Positions 37,389-46,816 are shown, numbered from the stretch's first letter. The stretch: 64,000 nt of DNA from Allokutzneria sp. NRRL B-24872 (GCF_002155965.1 NZ_MUMH01000042.1:1-64000); one strand, 5' to 3'. Notes: generated from the sequence alone by a model not told the origin. Program-made: numbers and translations.

Positions 37389-38132
37389 GTGATAGAGCAG
37401 TTGCATGCCCGATACGCACAGCACACGTGGGAGCAGGTGACCATCGGCTGTTCGGGCGCCGGTGTCTGGCGGCTCTCCGGGTCGACGGACTACTTCCTCA
37501 AGACCGTCGAGGGCGGCACTGAGCTGCACGAAGAGGCCGAGTGCCTGGATTGGCTCCGAGCGCAGGGGCTGCCCGCGCCGGAGATCGTGGAGCTGGGCGA
37601 GACCTGGATGGTGACGGTCGCCGCGCCTGGTCGATCGCTCGCCGAACTGGGCGGTGACGACAGGAGCTGGACCGCCGAGCAGGTCGACGCGCTGGCCGAG
37701 ATCACGAGGACGCTGCACGCGCTGCCGACGGCGAACTGCCCCTTCGACCGCACCCTGGACAGGGTCATCCCGCAGGCCAGGCGCAATGCCGAGGCCGGGC
37801 TGGTCGACGAGACCGACTTCGACGAGCACCGCCTCGGCCGGACCGCGCTGGAGCTGATCGAAGATGTCGAATCGACTCAGCCTCAACACGAGGACCTTGT
37901 TGTCTGTCACGGCGACCTCTGCACGCCGAACGTGCTGCTCGACCCGGACACGCTCGTCGTAACGGGGTTGATCGACGTGGGGCGGCTCGGCGTCGCGGAC
38001 CGCTACAACGACCTCGCGCTGACCGCACGCAGCCTCGGGCCCGCGCACGCGCCGCGCTTCTTCGAGTCCTACGGCGTGGTTCCCGACCCGGAGCGCGTGG
38101 AGTTCTACCAGCTGCTCGACGAGTTCTTCTAA
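37389..38132 (+). CDS. APH(3')-like aminoglycoside phosphotransferase
   Basis: A 247-aa kinase of the APH(3') group that phosphorylates kanamycin- and neomycin-type drugs. Similarity to NptII-type enzymes runs end to end: EQVTIGCSGAGVWRLS, ATP Lys at K38, NCPFDRTLDRV, AGLVDETDFDEH, the catalytic loop CHGDLCTPNV (D176, N181), metal Asp in LIDVGRLGVADRY (D196) and the terminal FYQLLDEFF. GTG at 37389 (VIEQLHARY) matches the family start MIEQ. No mobile element flanks it, so it looks like a resident gene, perhaps intrinsic resistance or self-protection. Substrate range is inferred. Confidence 0.9.
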   Translation: MIEQLHARYAQHTWEQVTIGCSGAGVWRLSGSTDYFLKTVEGGTELHEEAECLDWLRAQGLPAPEIVELGETWMVTVAAPGRSLAELGGDDRSWTAEQVDALAEITRTLHALPTANCPFDRTLDRVIPQARRNAEAGLVDETDFDEHRLGRTALELIEDVESTQPQHEDLVVCHGDLCTPNVLLDPDTLVVTGLIDVGRLGVADRYNDLALTARSLGPAHAPRFFESYGVVPDPERVEFYQLLDEFF

Positions 38133-38144
38133 GCGCAGCAACGA

Positions 38145-38176
38145 AAAGCCCGGCATCCGTGTGGATGCCGGGCTTT
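38145..38176. terminator. Terminator between the APH and tRNA-Ser(CGA) genes
   Basis: AAAGCCCGGCATCC and GGATGCCGGGCTTT form a perfect 14-bp stem with a GTGT loop, ending in TTT on either strand; it sits between convergent transcripts. Confidence 0.9.
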
Positions 38177-38185
38177 CGAAGCTGG

Positions 38186-38272
38186 CGGTAGCGGTGGGAT
38201 TTGAACCCACGGAGGGCGTGAACCCTCACACGCTTTCGAGGCGTGCTCCTTCGGCCGCTCGGACACGCTACC
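38186..38272 (-). tRNA. tRNA-Ser (anticodon CGA)
   Basis: An 87-nt class II tRNA: acceptor GGTAGCG pairs with CGCTACC, the anticodon loop in GCCTCGAAAGC gives CGA (reads UCG), the variable arm is long, and the T-arm GTGGGTTCAAATCCCAC is canonical. CCA is not encoded. It lies between convergent genes near tadA, as in related actinobacteria. Confidence 0.96.
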
Positions 38273-38320
38273 GTGGGACAGTCTACCCGAGCGTTTCGCC
38301 GCTTTCGCACGGCCCCCCAG

Positions 38321-38530
38321 CTACTTGCCGGAGAGCTTGTCCTTGGCGTCCTGGACGGCGCCGGCGGCCTTGTCCTTCAGGTCGTGACCGGCTTCCTTGA
38401 CCTCACCGGAGAGCTGGTCGCGCTTGCCCGCGTTCTCCAGGTCCTCGTTGCCGGTGAGCTTGCCGAGGCCCTCCTTCGCCTGTCCGACGAGCTGCTCGGC
38501 CTTGTCCTTGGCCTTGTCGAAAACGCTCAT
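38321..38530 (-). CDS. CsbD-family stress protein
   Basis: A 69-aa hydrophilic protein of the CsbD type (general stress, related to E. coli YjbJ). Family marks are FDKAKDKAEQLVGQAKEGLGKLTG, with KDKAAGAVQDAKDKLSG at the end; the sequence is helical, Lys/Asp-rich and repetitive. Function is unknown beyond stress induction. ATG at 38530 follows AAGGAG at eight bases; a longer frame from 38581 is not needed. Confidence 0.9.
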   Translation of the reverse strand: MSVFDKAKDKAEQLVGQAKEGLGKLTGNEDLENAGKRDQLSGEVKEAGHDLKDKAAGAVQDAKDKLSGK

Positions 38531-38614
38531 GGCGACTTCTCCTTCTCGCGTACTGGCAGGGGACACAGGAGAGATGCCCACGCGGAGAAATCCATCACGG
38601 CTTCGTGGTCGGGA

Positions 38615-39115
<501 letters not shown>

Positions 39116-39604
39116 TCAGGCCAGCAGGGGTTCCGCGACCTTGTCGAACTCGTCGACGAAGCCGCAGCGCTGGGCGATCATGCGCAGCTGCTCGTCCGGG
39201 TAGAGCTCGTCCTCGCCGACCACCAGGCGCAGCTCGGGTTCGGGCATGCCGAGGTCGGCGAGCAGGCCGAGGTCGCCCTCCGGCCACAGCTCCTCGTCGT
39301 CCGGATCGGGCGGATCGACGCGGAGCAGGTCGAGCACGTCGGCCGCCACGTCGTAGTCCAGCGCCGCACCCGCGTCGGAGAGCAGCAGGTCGACTCCGCC
39401 CGGGGTGGGGCGGACAACAACGAAGAACTCGTCATCGACATCGAGGAGTCCGAAGACCGCACCCGTGGACCGCAGCCCGCGCAGTTCGGTGATCGCCTTG
39501 TCGAGGTCGGTGAGCACCGAGCTGTCCATGGGACTGCACCGCCACCGTCCGTCTTCCCGGACGACAGCGACCGCAATTCCCCCGATCGGTTCTTGCACCG
39601 CCAT
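39116..39604 (-). CDS. tRNA adenosine deaminase-associated protein
   Basis: A 162-aa acidic protein of the family found immediately before tadA in many actinobacteria. It shows GIAVAVVREDGRWRC at the start and DPPDPDDEELWPEGDLGLLA and a Leu-rich end (FVDEFDKVAEPLLA). Function is not established; the pairing suggests a role in TadA action or stability. ATG at 39604 lies 6 nt after a -10-like TAGCGT, which suggests a leaderless mRNA; a GTG two codons earlier is possible. Confidence 0.85.
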   Translation of the reverse strand: MAVQEPIGGIAVAVVREDGRWRCSPMDSSVLTDLDKAITELRGLRSTGAVFGLLDVDDEFFVVVRPTPGGVDLLLSDAGAALDYDVAADVLDLLRVDPPDPDDEELWPEGDLGLLADLGMPEPELRLVVGEDELYPDEQLRMIAQRCGFVDEFDKVAEPLLA

Positions 39605-39791
39605 GGCCACACGCTATGCGCATTCGCGCCCCGCCGAAAGCCGGAAGGGGCTCAGGAGACCTGCGAATTCCCGATACGAGCCGTGCGGAGGAGGTTTGCG
39701 GCGCGCTGAGGGCACAGGCTCACGTGATCGGGTGAAGGTTCGACCCTCCTCCCCACTGCCGCGACGGCCGGGCTACCGGCAGGATGGCCGG

Positions 39792-40775
39792 GTGCGTTCG
39801 GTGTGTGTGATCGGGTTGGGTCTCATCGGTGGTTCTGTGCTGCGTGCCGCGGCCGCCGCCGGCTACCAGGTGTTCGGCACGGCGGCCTCCGCCGCTGACC
39901 GGGCCGCCGCGGAAGCCGACGGCTTCACCGTGGTGTCGACGGTGGACGAGGCGGTGATCCACGCCGCCGAACGGGACTCCCTCATCGTGCTCGCGGTCCC
40001 GCTGACCGCGGCGCCGGACGTGCTGACCGTGGTGCACCGCTTCGCGGCGAAGACCCGGCTGACCGACGTGATGAGCGTGAAGGGCCCGATCGCGGAGGCC
40101 GTGCGCCGCTACGCGCCGGAGGCCCGCTACGTCGGCGGGCACCCGATGGCGGGCAAGGCCGACTCCGGCTGGGCCGCTGGCGACGCCAAGCTCTTCGAGG
40201 GCGCGGCCTGGGTGGTCGCCGCCGACGAGGGCACGGACGCGATCGTCTGGGCCGAGGTGGCGACGCTCGCGTTGGAGTGCGGCGCCTACGTCGTGCCCGC
40301 GGGCGAGGGCGACCACGACGCCGCGGTCGCGCGGATCTCGCACCTGCCGCACGTGCTGGCCGCGGTGCTCGCCGCGGTCGGGACGGACGGCGGGCCGATG
40401 GCGATGGCGCTCGCGGCGGGCTCCTTCGCGGACGGGACGCGCGTGGCGGGCAGCGATCCCGCGCTGGTGAAGGCGATGTGCGAGGGCAACCGGGACGCGC
40501 TGCTGGACGCGGTCGACGACGCGCTGGGCAGGCTCGGCGCTGCGCGCGGGTCGCTCGCCTCGACCGGGGCGCTCGGCGCGACGCTGGAGACCGGCTACCG
40601 GGCCCGGCGGGCGTGGGAAGCGGGTCGCGAGCAGGCTCCCGAGCCGCTGACCAGCGTGGACCTGACCGCGCCCGAGGCCATGGAGCTGTTGCGCAGCCTC
40701 GGCATCCTCGGCGGGCGGGTGACCTCGCTGGACGGGATGACCGCCGTCGGCGAGTACGCCGACTGGCCCATCTGA
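39792..40775 (+). CDS. tyrA: Prephenate dehydrogenase
   Basis: A 327-aa NAD(P)-dependent enzyme of tyrosine synthesis, turning prephenate into 4-hydroxyphenylpyruvate. The N-terminal Rossmann motif is GLGLIGGS; VMSVKGPIAEAV and VGGHPMAGKADSGW are the substrate-side motifs with the catalytic His in GGHPMAG; the helical domain includes ARISHLPHVLA. No ACT regulatory domain is present. GTG at 39792 lies 6 nt after CAGGAT and lacks a ribosome site. The tyrA next to tadA order is shared with mycobacteria. Confidence 0.93.
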   Translation: MRSVCVIGLGLIGGSVLRAAAAAGYQVFGTAASAADRAAAEADGFTVVSTVDEAVIHAAERDSLIVLAVPLTAAPDVLTVVHRFAAKTRLTDVMSVKGPIAEAVRRYAPEARYVGGHPMAGKADSGWAAGDAKLFEGAAWVVAADEGTDAIVWAEVATLALECGAYVVPAGEGDHDAAVARISHLPHVLAAVLAAVGTDGGPMAMALAAGSFADGTRVAGSDPALVKAMCEGNRDALLDAVDDALGRLGAARGSLASTGALGATLETGYRARRAWEAGREQAPEPLTSVDLTAPEAMELLRSLGILGGRVTSLDGMTAVGEYADWPI

Positions 40776-40806
40776 GCCCGTCGAGCGTTGCGGCTCGGCA
40801 ACCTTG

Positions 40807-40836
40807 GGTGACCCGGGTCACCGGCGCCGCTAGCGT
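40807..40836 (+). promoter_or_regulatory. Perfect 16-bp palindrome and -10 box before the FN3 protein gene
   Basis: GGTGACCCGGGTCACC (40807-40822) is a perfect palindrome at the -35 position; TAGCGT (40831-40836) is a -10 box, and the GTG start follows 6 nt later. A repressor bound here would shut off a leaderless promoter. The binding protein is not known. Confidence 0.55.
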
Positions 40837-40842
40837 GGGCGG

Positions 40843-42804
40843 GTGGAACGTCGGCGTCTCGTTTTGCTGCTCGGAGCGGCGGTGCTCCTCGTCGGCGCCG
40901 TCACCGTGCTGCGCTCCACCAGTGAGGGTCCGGAGCCGGTGCGCCAGGGGCCGCGCCAGACCGAACCCCGCCAGCTGGAGCGCTTCTCGACCTCCGGAGC
41001 GATCCTGCCGGTGGCGCAGGCACCCCCGGCCGCGGTGTCGGTGCTCTCCGTGGAGCCGGGCCCGCGCCAGCTGCTGCTGAGGTGGGGCGACTCGCTCTCC
41101 GACGGCGTCGCGCCGCCGGGGTCGGCCGGGTACGAGGTGCGGTGGGGCAAGGGGAAGGCGCTGGAGCACACGCGCCTGGTGTCGCGCTCGCTCGTGCAGA
41201 TCGGCGGACTGGAGAACGGCGCGGAACACCGCGTCGAGGTGCGCACGGTGGACGCCTTCGGGCAGCGCTCAGCGCCCGTCGGCGGCTCGGGGCGGCCGGA
41301 GCCGTACCCGCTGCGCGAGCCGTGGAGCTACGTCGACGCCTTCGACGACCCGAAGACCGTCGCCGACAACTGGCGGCTGAACCAACGCGGTTCCTGCGGC
41401 ACGGCCATGCCCGGTGAGGGTGAGGAAGCCGGACAGCTGGTGATCATCGGCAACTGCGGCAACGAGCCCGCGACGCTGCGCCCGCGCACTCCGTTCAAGC
41501 TGGCCCAGACACCTCAGCGGAACGGGGAGCTGGGGCGAGCGGTCGTGGAGACCGACGGCTCCGGCACCGCGCAGCAGTTCACCATCGACCTCGTCCCGGG
41601 CCCGGCGGACCTCGTGCTGGGAACGGTGCAGGAGGTCGAGGGCTCGACGAAGCCGACCGACGCCGTCGAGGACCAGTCACTGCCACCCGGGACCGTTCGG
41701 GTGCGGGCCACCGCGTTCGGCGACAGCGGAGCCGTGCAGCTGCTGGTGCCGCCGCGCACCCCGCGCTCGGCGACGGTGATCGATCCTCGCTCGGTGCCCG
41801 CGACCCTGCCGCCGATGCCGATCTCGGTGCGGCAGCGCTGGGAGGTCGTCGTCTACGCGGACCGCGTGGAAGTGTTGCGGGACAAGCAACCCGTGGCCGC
41901 CGCGAACATCGTGGTGAACTGGCGCGAAGCCACCGTGCTGCTCGGGTTCACCGGTCGGGGCTCGGGGCAGACGCGCAGCACCGTCGACCTCGTCGGCTTC
42001 CTCGGAGCGCCGACCGCTCCCCCGCCGAGGTCGGTCCAGCCGCGGCTCAACTGGTCGCAGGGCGATCGGCGGGAACCGTTGGAGCGCCCCGCGAACGGCC
42101 GTCAGCTCGACCAGCACTCCGGCGGGCAGCTGCGGTTCACCCTGCTCTCGCGAGGCACTGTGCGGCTGGAGCAGATGACCGTGCGGGTCGGAGCCGTCCG
42201 GGTGCCCGTGCGCATGGCGGTGCCCGGAACGGAGATCGTGACCGGCGTGGGCTTCCCCGTTGTCGCGGACCTGCCGAAGGACGCGCTCGTGGTCACCGGC
42301 GACCTCAACACGCTGAACGTGGTGGTGGAGCACGAAGGCCCGCTCGAAGTCATGCAGGCCGGGATCGAGGTCTTCCCGGAGCCCGGCGCCCGGGTCGAGC
42401 CCCCCGCGACGCAGTCGAGCCGCCCGCTGGTCCGCAGGACGCCGCCGCTGCTCGCGGAACCGAGGGCCGAGCTGCTGGACGCCTCGGCGCGGCCCTTGGT
42501 GCCCGGCAAGACGCTGACGCCGGGCCGCGTGGTGCTGGCCGTGGAACTGGACGGCCCCGCCGCGCAGGTCGCCGCCGGGGAGCTGGCGCCGCTGGCCGGG
42601 CTGGAGGTGTTGGTGGACAACGAACGCGTCGCCCGGCTGCCCACGGCCGAGCAGGGGCCGGGCGTGGCGGGGCGCTGGCGCTTCGGGCTGACCACGACCG
42701 ACCTGCCGTTCGGCCCGCACACCGTCGAGGTGCGGGCCATCGGGGTGAATCCGTCGACCCCACCTGCGCAGGCGTTCGTCTCCTTCCTGCTCGGACCCGC
42801 GTAA
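40843..42804 (+). CDS. Membrane-anchored protein with fibronectin type III-like domain
   Basis: A 653-aa protein with one N-terminal membrane span (RLVLLLGAAVLLVGAVTVL, ~5-23) and a large outer part. Residues ~62-135 look like an FN3 domain (LLLRWGDSLSDG, GYEVRWGKGK, VQIGGLENGAEHRVEVRTVD). The rest is beta-rich: a laminin-G/concanavalin-like stretch (~150-390, EPWSYVDAFDDPKTVADNW, VVVYADRVEVL) and a C-terminal Ig-like end (LPFGPHTVEVRAIGV). No catalytic motif is seen. It may bind a polysaccharide at the cell surface. GTG at 40843 is leaderless. No family name is known to me. Confidence 0.7.
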   Translation: MERRRLVLLLGAAVLLVGAVTVLRSTSEGPEPVRQGPRQTEPRQLERFSTSGAILPVAQAPPAAVSVLSVEPGPRQLLLRWGDSLSDGVAPPGSAGYEVRWGKGKALEHTRLVSRSLVQIGGLENGAEHRVEVRTVDAFGQRSAPVGGSGRPEPYPLREPWSYVDAFDDPKTVADNWRLNQRGSCGTAMPGEGEEAGQLVIIGNCGNEPATLRPRTPFKLAQTPQRNGELGRAVVETDGSGTAQQFTIDLVPGPADLVLGTVQEVEGSTKPTDAVEDQSLPPGTVRVRATAFGDSGAVQLLVPPRTPRSATVIDPRSVPATLPPMPISVRQRWEVVVYADRVEVLRDKQPVAAANIVVNWREATVLLGFTGRGSGQTRSTVDLVGFLGAPTAPPPRSVQPRLNWSQGDRREPLERPANGRQLDQHSGGQLRFTLLSRGTVRLEQMTVRVGAVRVPVRMAVPGTEIVTGVGFPVVADLPKDALVVTGDLNTLNVVVEHEGPLEVMQAGIEVFPEPGARVEPPATQSSRPLVRRTPPLLAEPRAELLDASARPLVPGKTLTPGRVVLAVELDGPAAQVAAGELAPLAGLEVLVDNERVARLPTAEQGPGVAGRWRFGLTTTDLPFGPHTVEVRAIGVNPSTPPAQAFVSFLLGPA

Positions 42805-42831
42805 CCACCCAGGACACGGCAGCATGGAGGC

Positions 42832-44016
42832 ATGCCCGCGCTCATCCTGGACGCAGCACGCACACCGTTCGGCCGGTACCGGGGCGGTCTTTCCGGGGTT
42901 CGGGTCGACGACCTCGCGGCCCTGCCGATCGCGGAGCTGGTGCGGCGGCACTCCGCGACCCTCGACCCGGCCCGCGTCGACGACGTGGTCTACGGCAACA
43001 CCAACGGAGCCGGTGAGGAGAACCGCAACGTCGGGCGGATGGCCGCGCTGCTGGCGGGTCTGCCCGTGACGGTGCCCGGCTCCACGGTGAACCGGCTGTG
43101 CGCCTCCGGCGGCGAGGCCGTGGTGCAGGCGGGGCGCGCGATCGCGGCGGGCGACGCGGAGGTGGTGATCGCGGGCGGCGTCGAGGGGATGAGCCGCGCG
43201 CCGTTCGTGGTGCCCCGGCCCGCGCAGGCGATGCCGGACCGGATGGAGCTGGTGCCAACGCTGGGCTGGCGGATGGTGAACCCCCGGATGCGTCCGGAGT
43301 GGACAGTGCCGATGGGGCTCGCCGCCGAGCGCGCCGCCGTCGAGCTGGGCATCGACCGCGCGGAGATGGACCAGTTCGCGCTGCGCTCGCACCGAAGGGC
43401 CGCCGCGGCGTGGGACGCGGGCGTGCACGACGGTTTCGTGTTCCCGGTGCTGGCCCCGGACTCCTCGCATCCCGTGCGGCGCGACGAGTCCGTGCGGCCG
43501 GAGGCGAGCGCGGCGAAGCTCGCGTCCCTGCGTTCGGCGTTCTCCACGGACGGCCCCGTGACGGCGGGCAACTCGTCCCCGTTCAACGACGGCGCGGTCG
43601 CGTTGCTGCTGGGCACCGAGCGCACCGCCGCCGAGCTCGGTGTGCAGCCGCTCGGCGAGGTCGTCGGCAGCGCCGTCGTCGCGTGCGAACCGCAGGGCTT
43701 CCTCGGCGCGGCAGCCCTGGCAGTGCGGAAACTGCTGGCCAGGATGGGCGTGAAGGCCGAGGACGTGGCGCTCTGGGAGGTCAACGAGGCGTTCGCGGCC
43801 GTGGTCCTGGCCGTGCAGCGGCACCTGCCGGAGATCGCGCCGGAGCGGGTGAACGTGCACGGCGGGGCGATCGCCTACGGCCACCCCCTTGGCGCGTCGA
43901 CGCCGCGCGTGCTCGCCGACCTGTGCAGGCACCTCCGCGCGCGGGGCGGCGGTGTCGGCGTGGCGGTCAGCTGCGTCGCGGTCGGCCAGGCGCAGGCCAT
44001 CGCCGTGCGGAACTGA
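42832..44016 (+). CDS. Acetyl-CoA acyltransferase (thiolase)
   Basis: A 394-aa thiolase, likely of the 3-ketoacyl/3-oxoadipyl-CoA type (FadA/PcaF group). The nucleophile Cys is in VNRLCASGGEAVV (~residue 88), NEAFAAVVLA gives the oxyanion Asn, GGAIAYGHPLGAS the catalytic His, and SCVAVGQAQA the second Cys, where most thiolases have CIGGGQ. The ATG is at 42832, 28 bp after the FN3 gene. No beta-oxidation genes are adjacent, so the pathway is open. Confidence 0.9.
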   Translation: MPALILDAARTPFGRYRGGLSGVRVDDLAALPIAELVRRHSATLDPARVDDVVYGNTNGAGEENRNVGRMAALLAGLPVTVPGSTVNRLCASGGEAVVQAGRAIAAGDAEVVIAGGVEGMSRAPFVVPRPAQAMPDRMELVPTLGWRMVNPRMRPEWTVPMGLAAERAAVELGIDRAEMDQFALRSHRRAAAAWDAGVHDGFVFPVLAPDSSHPVRRDESVRPEASAAKLASLRSAFSTDGPVTAGNSSPFNDGAVALLLGTERTAAELGVQPLGEVVGSAVVACEPQGFLGAAALAVRKLLARMGVKAEDVALWEVNEAFAAVVLAVQRHLPEIAPERVNVHGGAIAYGHPLGASTPRVLADLCRHLRARGGGVGVAVSCVAVGQAQAIAVRN

Positions 44017-44071
44017 AGCGACGGCGGTTTCCCGCCAGCTCCTCGGCGCCGCGCGAGCGAGGCTTGCAGGC

Positions 44072-44479
44072 ATGTTGAACGTGTTGAAGGGGATGTACGC
44101 CGCCGAGGCCAGCTACCTCGCCGCCGGTGGACCTGGAAGAGCGGATTTCGCCGAGCTGGCGCCGTTCTTCACCGAGGACGTCGTGCTGCACCAGGCCGAC
44201 GCGCTGCCCTACGGCGGGGTGTGGCGCGGGCACGACGGGATGGAGCGGTTCTTCCTGGCGATGAGCGCCGCGTGGGAGTCCTTCGAGATGGTGCGGCAGC
44301 GCATGATCTCCACGACCGAGCCGATCGTGGTGCTCACGGACGTTCGCGCGCGTGCGCGGGCGACCGGGCGCGAGCTGGAGTTCCCGATCCTGCAAACGAT
44401 CGAGTTCCGGGGCGGGCAGATCAGCGAGGTGCGCCCGTTCTACTGGGACACCGCCGCGATCGCCGAGGCCACGCGCTAG
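44072..44479 (+). CDS. SnoaL/NTF2-like protein
   Basis: A 135-aa protein of the NTF2-like fold used by SnoaL-type enzymes and many small lyases or isomerases. Typical lines are FAELAPFFTEDVVLHQADAL, VWRGHDGMERFFLAMSAAW and the final strand ISEVRPFYWDT. Substrate cannot be told. It lies 55 bp after the thiolase and may be co-transcribed. The last 4 bases overlap the 3' end of the glycolipid-binding gene on the other strand. Confidence 0.78.
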   Translation: MLNVLKGMYAAEASYLAAGGPGRADFAELAPFFTEDVVLHQADALPYGGVWRGHDGMERFFLAMSAAWESFEMVRQRMISTTEPIVVLTDVRARARATGRELEFPILQTIEFRGGQISEVRPFYWDTAAIAEATR

Positions 44480-45084
44480 ATCTGGCGGGCGATCTCGGGG
44501 TAGTCGATCACGATGCCGTCGCGGTCAACGGTGATGTCGGAGCTGAAGCCCTCGGAGGAGTAGTTGACCACCGAGGTGCCCTCGCCGATCGAGACCGTGC
44601 GGTAGGTCTGCCGCTTGATCTCCACGGTGAGGTCCGGGAGGCTCACGTACGCGATCGGCAGGTCGTGCTCGCCCGCCTCGTGGTGCAGCTGGAGCCTGCG
44701 CACGGGCAGCGTGTTGAACAGCACGCAGTGCTGCACGTCGACCTCGGCGGCGCCGTCGAACTGGGTGCGCTGGGCGCCCTGGCCCCGGTCCATCAGCCAG
44801 AAGCCGTCCTCGGAGCGGCTGAAGGACAGCTGCCGCTCGACCTCGGCGGTGATGCTGTGCAGGAAGACGCGCTTGACCACGCCGTTCTCGCCGACCGTCA
44901 CGTCGTAGGTGGCGTTGAAGGCCTCGGCCTCGCGGGTGCGCGGGGCGATCATCCGGCCCGCGGCCCGCAGCCTGCGGTTGTCGGAGAGCAGCAGCCGGGC
45001 CGACTCCAGGCGCGGCGCGCCAACGCCCTGCCAGGTCAGCAGCATCGGACGGCGCTGGCCGGGAGTGGTGTTCGACACGCTCAT
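44476..45084 (-). CDS. Putative glycolipid-binding protein (DUF1089 type)
   Basis: A 202-aa beta-barrel-like protein of the family named putative glycolipid-binding, related to mycobacterial Rv1266c-region and YqjY-like proteins by general pattern. Marks are FNATYDVTVGENGVVKRVFL, LPVRRLQLHHEAGEHDL, IAYVSLPDLTVEIKRQTY and DRDGIVIDYPEIARQI. It has no signal peptide. ATG at 45084 follows GAGGAG closely. Function is unproven. Confidence 0.75.
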   Translation of the reverse strand: MSVSNTTPGQRRPMLLTWQGVGAPRLESARLLLSDNRRLRAAGRMIAPRTREAEAFNATYDVTVGENGVVKRVFLHSITAEVERQLSFSRSEDGFWLMDRGQGAQRTQFDGAAEVDVQHCVLFNTLPVRRLQLHHEAGEHDLPIAYVSLPDLTVEIKRQTYRTVSIGEGTSVVNYSSEGFSSDITVDRDGIVIDYPEIARQI

Positions 45085-45358
45085 CGCTCCTCGTGCGTCC
45101 CCGCGTTCCAGCCCGGCCTGGTCACGAACAGTGTGCGCCGAGCACCAGCCACGCAGCGTACTCGACTTCACCCGGGCGTTCTCACCGCCGACCCGACCGG
45201 CCCTCGCTGCCGTGGCGGTGAGTCACCACGCCGGAGGACGACCGAGCCAAGATCACGCTACCGCCGTTGTGGCCCGTACCGGTAGCCACGTGCGACGATC
45301 GTCGCGCCGCCGCCTGGAGCGCGCCCCGAACCGGGTCGCAACCAGGAGGTCCCCGCCC

Positions 45359-46744
45359 ATGTCGCGATTGCTTCGCGTCCTCGTGCCGTTGTCGCTGCTC
45401 GCGGCCACGGTCACCGCAACACCGGCCGCCGCCGCGGTCGTAGCGGCACGGCCCGCCCCGGAGTTCACCACGACCACCACGGCGAGCACCGTGGCCTCGC
45501 GCACCGACCGCCGCCCGATGGCGGGCGCGGTGCACGACCCGGTCGCCGGAGCCACCTACATCACCTGGTCCGGTCAGCACGCCGACAACTACGTGCAGGG
45601 CTACGACCACCGGCGCGGCACGTGGAGTCCGCCGCAGAAGATCGCCGCGGGCGAGTCCGACCCGCACAACTACCCGACGATGGTGCTCGCCGACGACGGC
45701 CACGTGCTGGTCTTCCAAGGCATGCACAACAAGGCGCTGGTGATGACGCGCGCCAACCGCCCGCACTCGATCGCGGACGGCTGGACGCAGACGGAGATCC
45801 CGCAGGGCAAGGCCGCGAGCTACCCGATGCCCTTCAAGACCGCCAACGGCGACGTCTACGTGTTCTTCCGCGAGACCACGCAGGAGCTCGACCCCTCGGT
45901 ACCGACCGACACCCGGCCCATGCGCTACGTGCTCTCCACCGACAACGGGCGGACGTGGCGCAATTCCGAACAGCTCACCGGGAAGCCGTTCGCGATCGGC
46001 TCGACCGCTCGCGCGGACAACATGAACGAGATCTACATCGGCCAGATGCGTTACGAGCGCAGCGGTTCCCGCGAGCGGGTGCACATCGTCTACACGCTCG
46101 CGGGCGGCGGTCCCGAAGGCCACAAACACGACCGCTACCACCGCAACGTCTATTACGCGTGGTTCGACCCGGCCACCCGTTCCTTCCATTCCGCGAGCGG
46201 CCGCGACCTCGGCGCGCAGATCGACGACGCAGATCAGGAACTGCACCTGAAGGTCGCTGAGACACCGTTGGTGCTGCCGGGCGGAATGAAGTCCCCGGAC
46301 TACATCCAGCTCGTCGGCGCGAACGGAAACCGGCCGTTCCTGTTGTGGTTCACCGGCGACGACAACAAGGTGCTGCACGACTTCGCGTCGGTGTGGACCG
46401 GAAACCGTTGGGAGACGAAGGAAATCGCCACGGGGCTGCGCGTGCGCGAGGCGGAGCGCGTCGACGGCTCGACCTGGCGGGTGTACGCGACCCGCGAGGG
46501 CCAGCCGAACATCGAGACGTTCCTGCTCTCCGACGGGCGGAGCTGGCGGGCGGAGACGGCGATCCCGACGGCGAAGCCCGTGCAGCGCGTCGAGGTCGTC
46601 ACCGGCTTCCGCGACCCGGCGCGGATCATCGCGACCGGCGCGTCCAGCGACCGCGACGTGAAGGTGGCGGACGGCGACATCACCGTCGCCGGGATCAGGC
46701 CGTGCCGGGTGGAACTGCCCGTGCTGGGCTGCGTCCTGCGCTGA
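45359..46744 (+). CDS. Secreted BNR-repeat (BNR_4) protein
   Basis: A 461-aa exported protein with a signal peptide (residues 1-~25, PAAAAVVA) and a beta-propeller of BNR_4 type: AGATYITWSGQHADNYVQGY, NYPTMVLADDGHVLVFQG, VYVFFRE, YVLSTDNGRTWRNSEQ, VHIVYTLAGGG. BNR_4 domains occur in exo-glycosidases and in polysaccharide lyases (PL24-like), so it may act on a polyuronide or rhamnose-rich polymer. Key catalytic residues cannot be placed from sequence alone. ATG at 45359, AGGAGG nine bases upstream. Confidence 0.75.
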   Translation: MSRLLRVLVPLSLLAATVTATPAAAAVVAARPAPEFTTTTTASTVASRTDRRPMAGAVHDPVAGATYITWSGQHADNYVQGYDHRRGTWSPPQKIAAGESDPHNYPTMVLADDGHVLVFQGMHNKALVMTRANRPHSIADGWTQTEIPQGKAASYPMPFKTANGDVYVFFRETTQELDPSVPTDTRPMRYVLSTDNGRTWRNSEQLTGKPFAIGSTARADNMNEIYIGQMRYERSGSRERVHIVYTLAGGGPEGHKHDRYHRNVYYAWFDPATRSFHSASGRDLGAQIDDADQELHLKVAETPLVLPGGMKSPDYIQLVGANGNRPFLLWFTGDDNKVLHDFASVWTGNRWETKEIATGLRVREAERVDGSTWRVYATREGQPNIETFLLSDGRSWRAETAIPTAKPVQRVEVVTGFRDPARIIATGASSDRDVKVADGDITVAGIRPCRVELPVLGCVLR

Positions 46745-46763
46745 TCTCCCCGGCGAACGAGAA

Positions 46764-46796
46764 ACGGGGCCGTGTCCACAGTGGACACGGCCCCGT
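46764..46796. terminator. Two-way terminator between the BNR and thioester-protein genes
   Basis: ACGGGGCCGTGTCCA and TGGACACGGCCCCGT form a perfect 15-bp stem with a 3-nt loop, between two converging genes. Confidence 0.9.
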
Positions 46797-46816
46797 CTCG
46801 TCAGCTCAGCGGGCTA

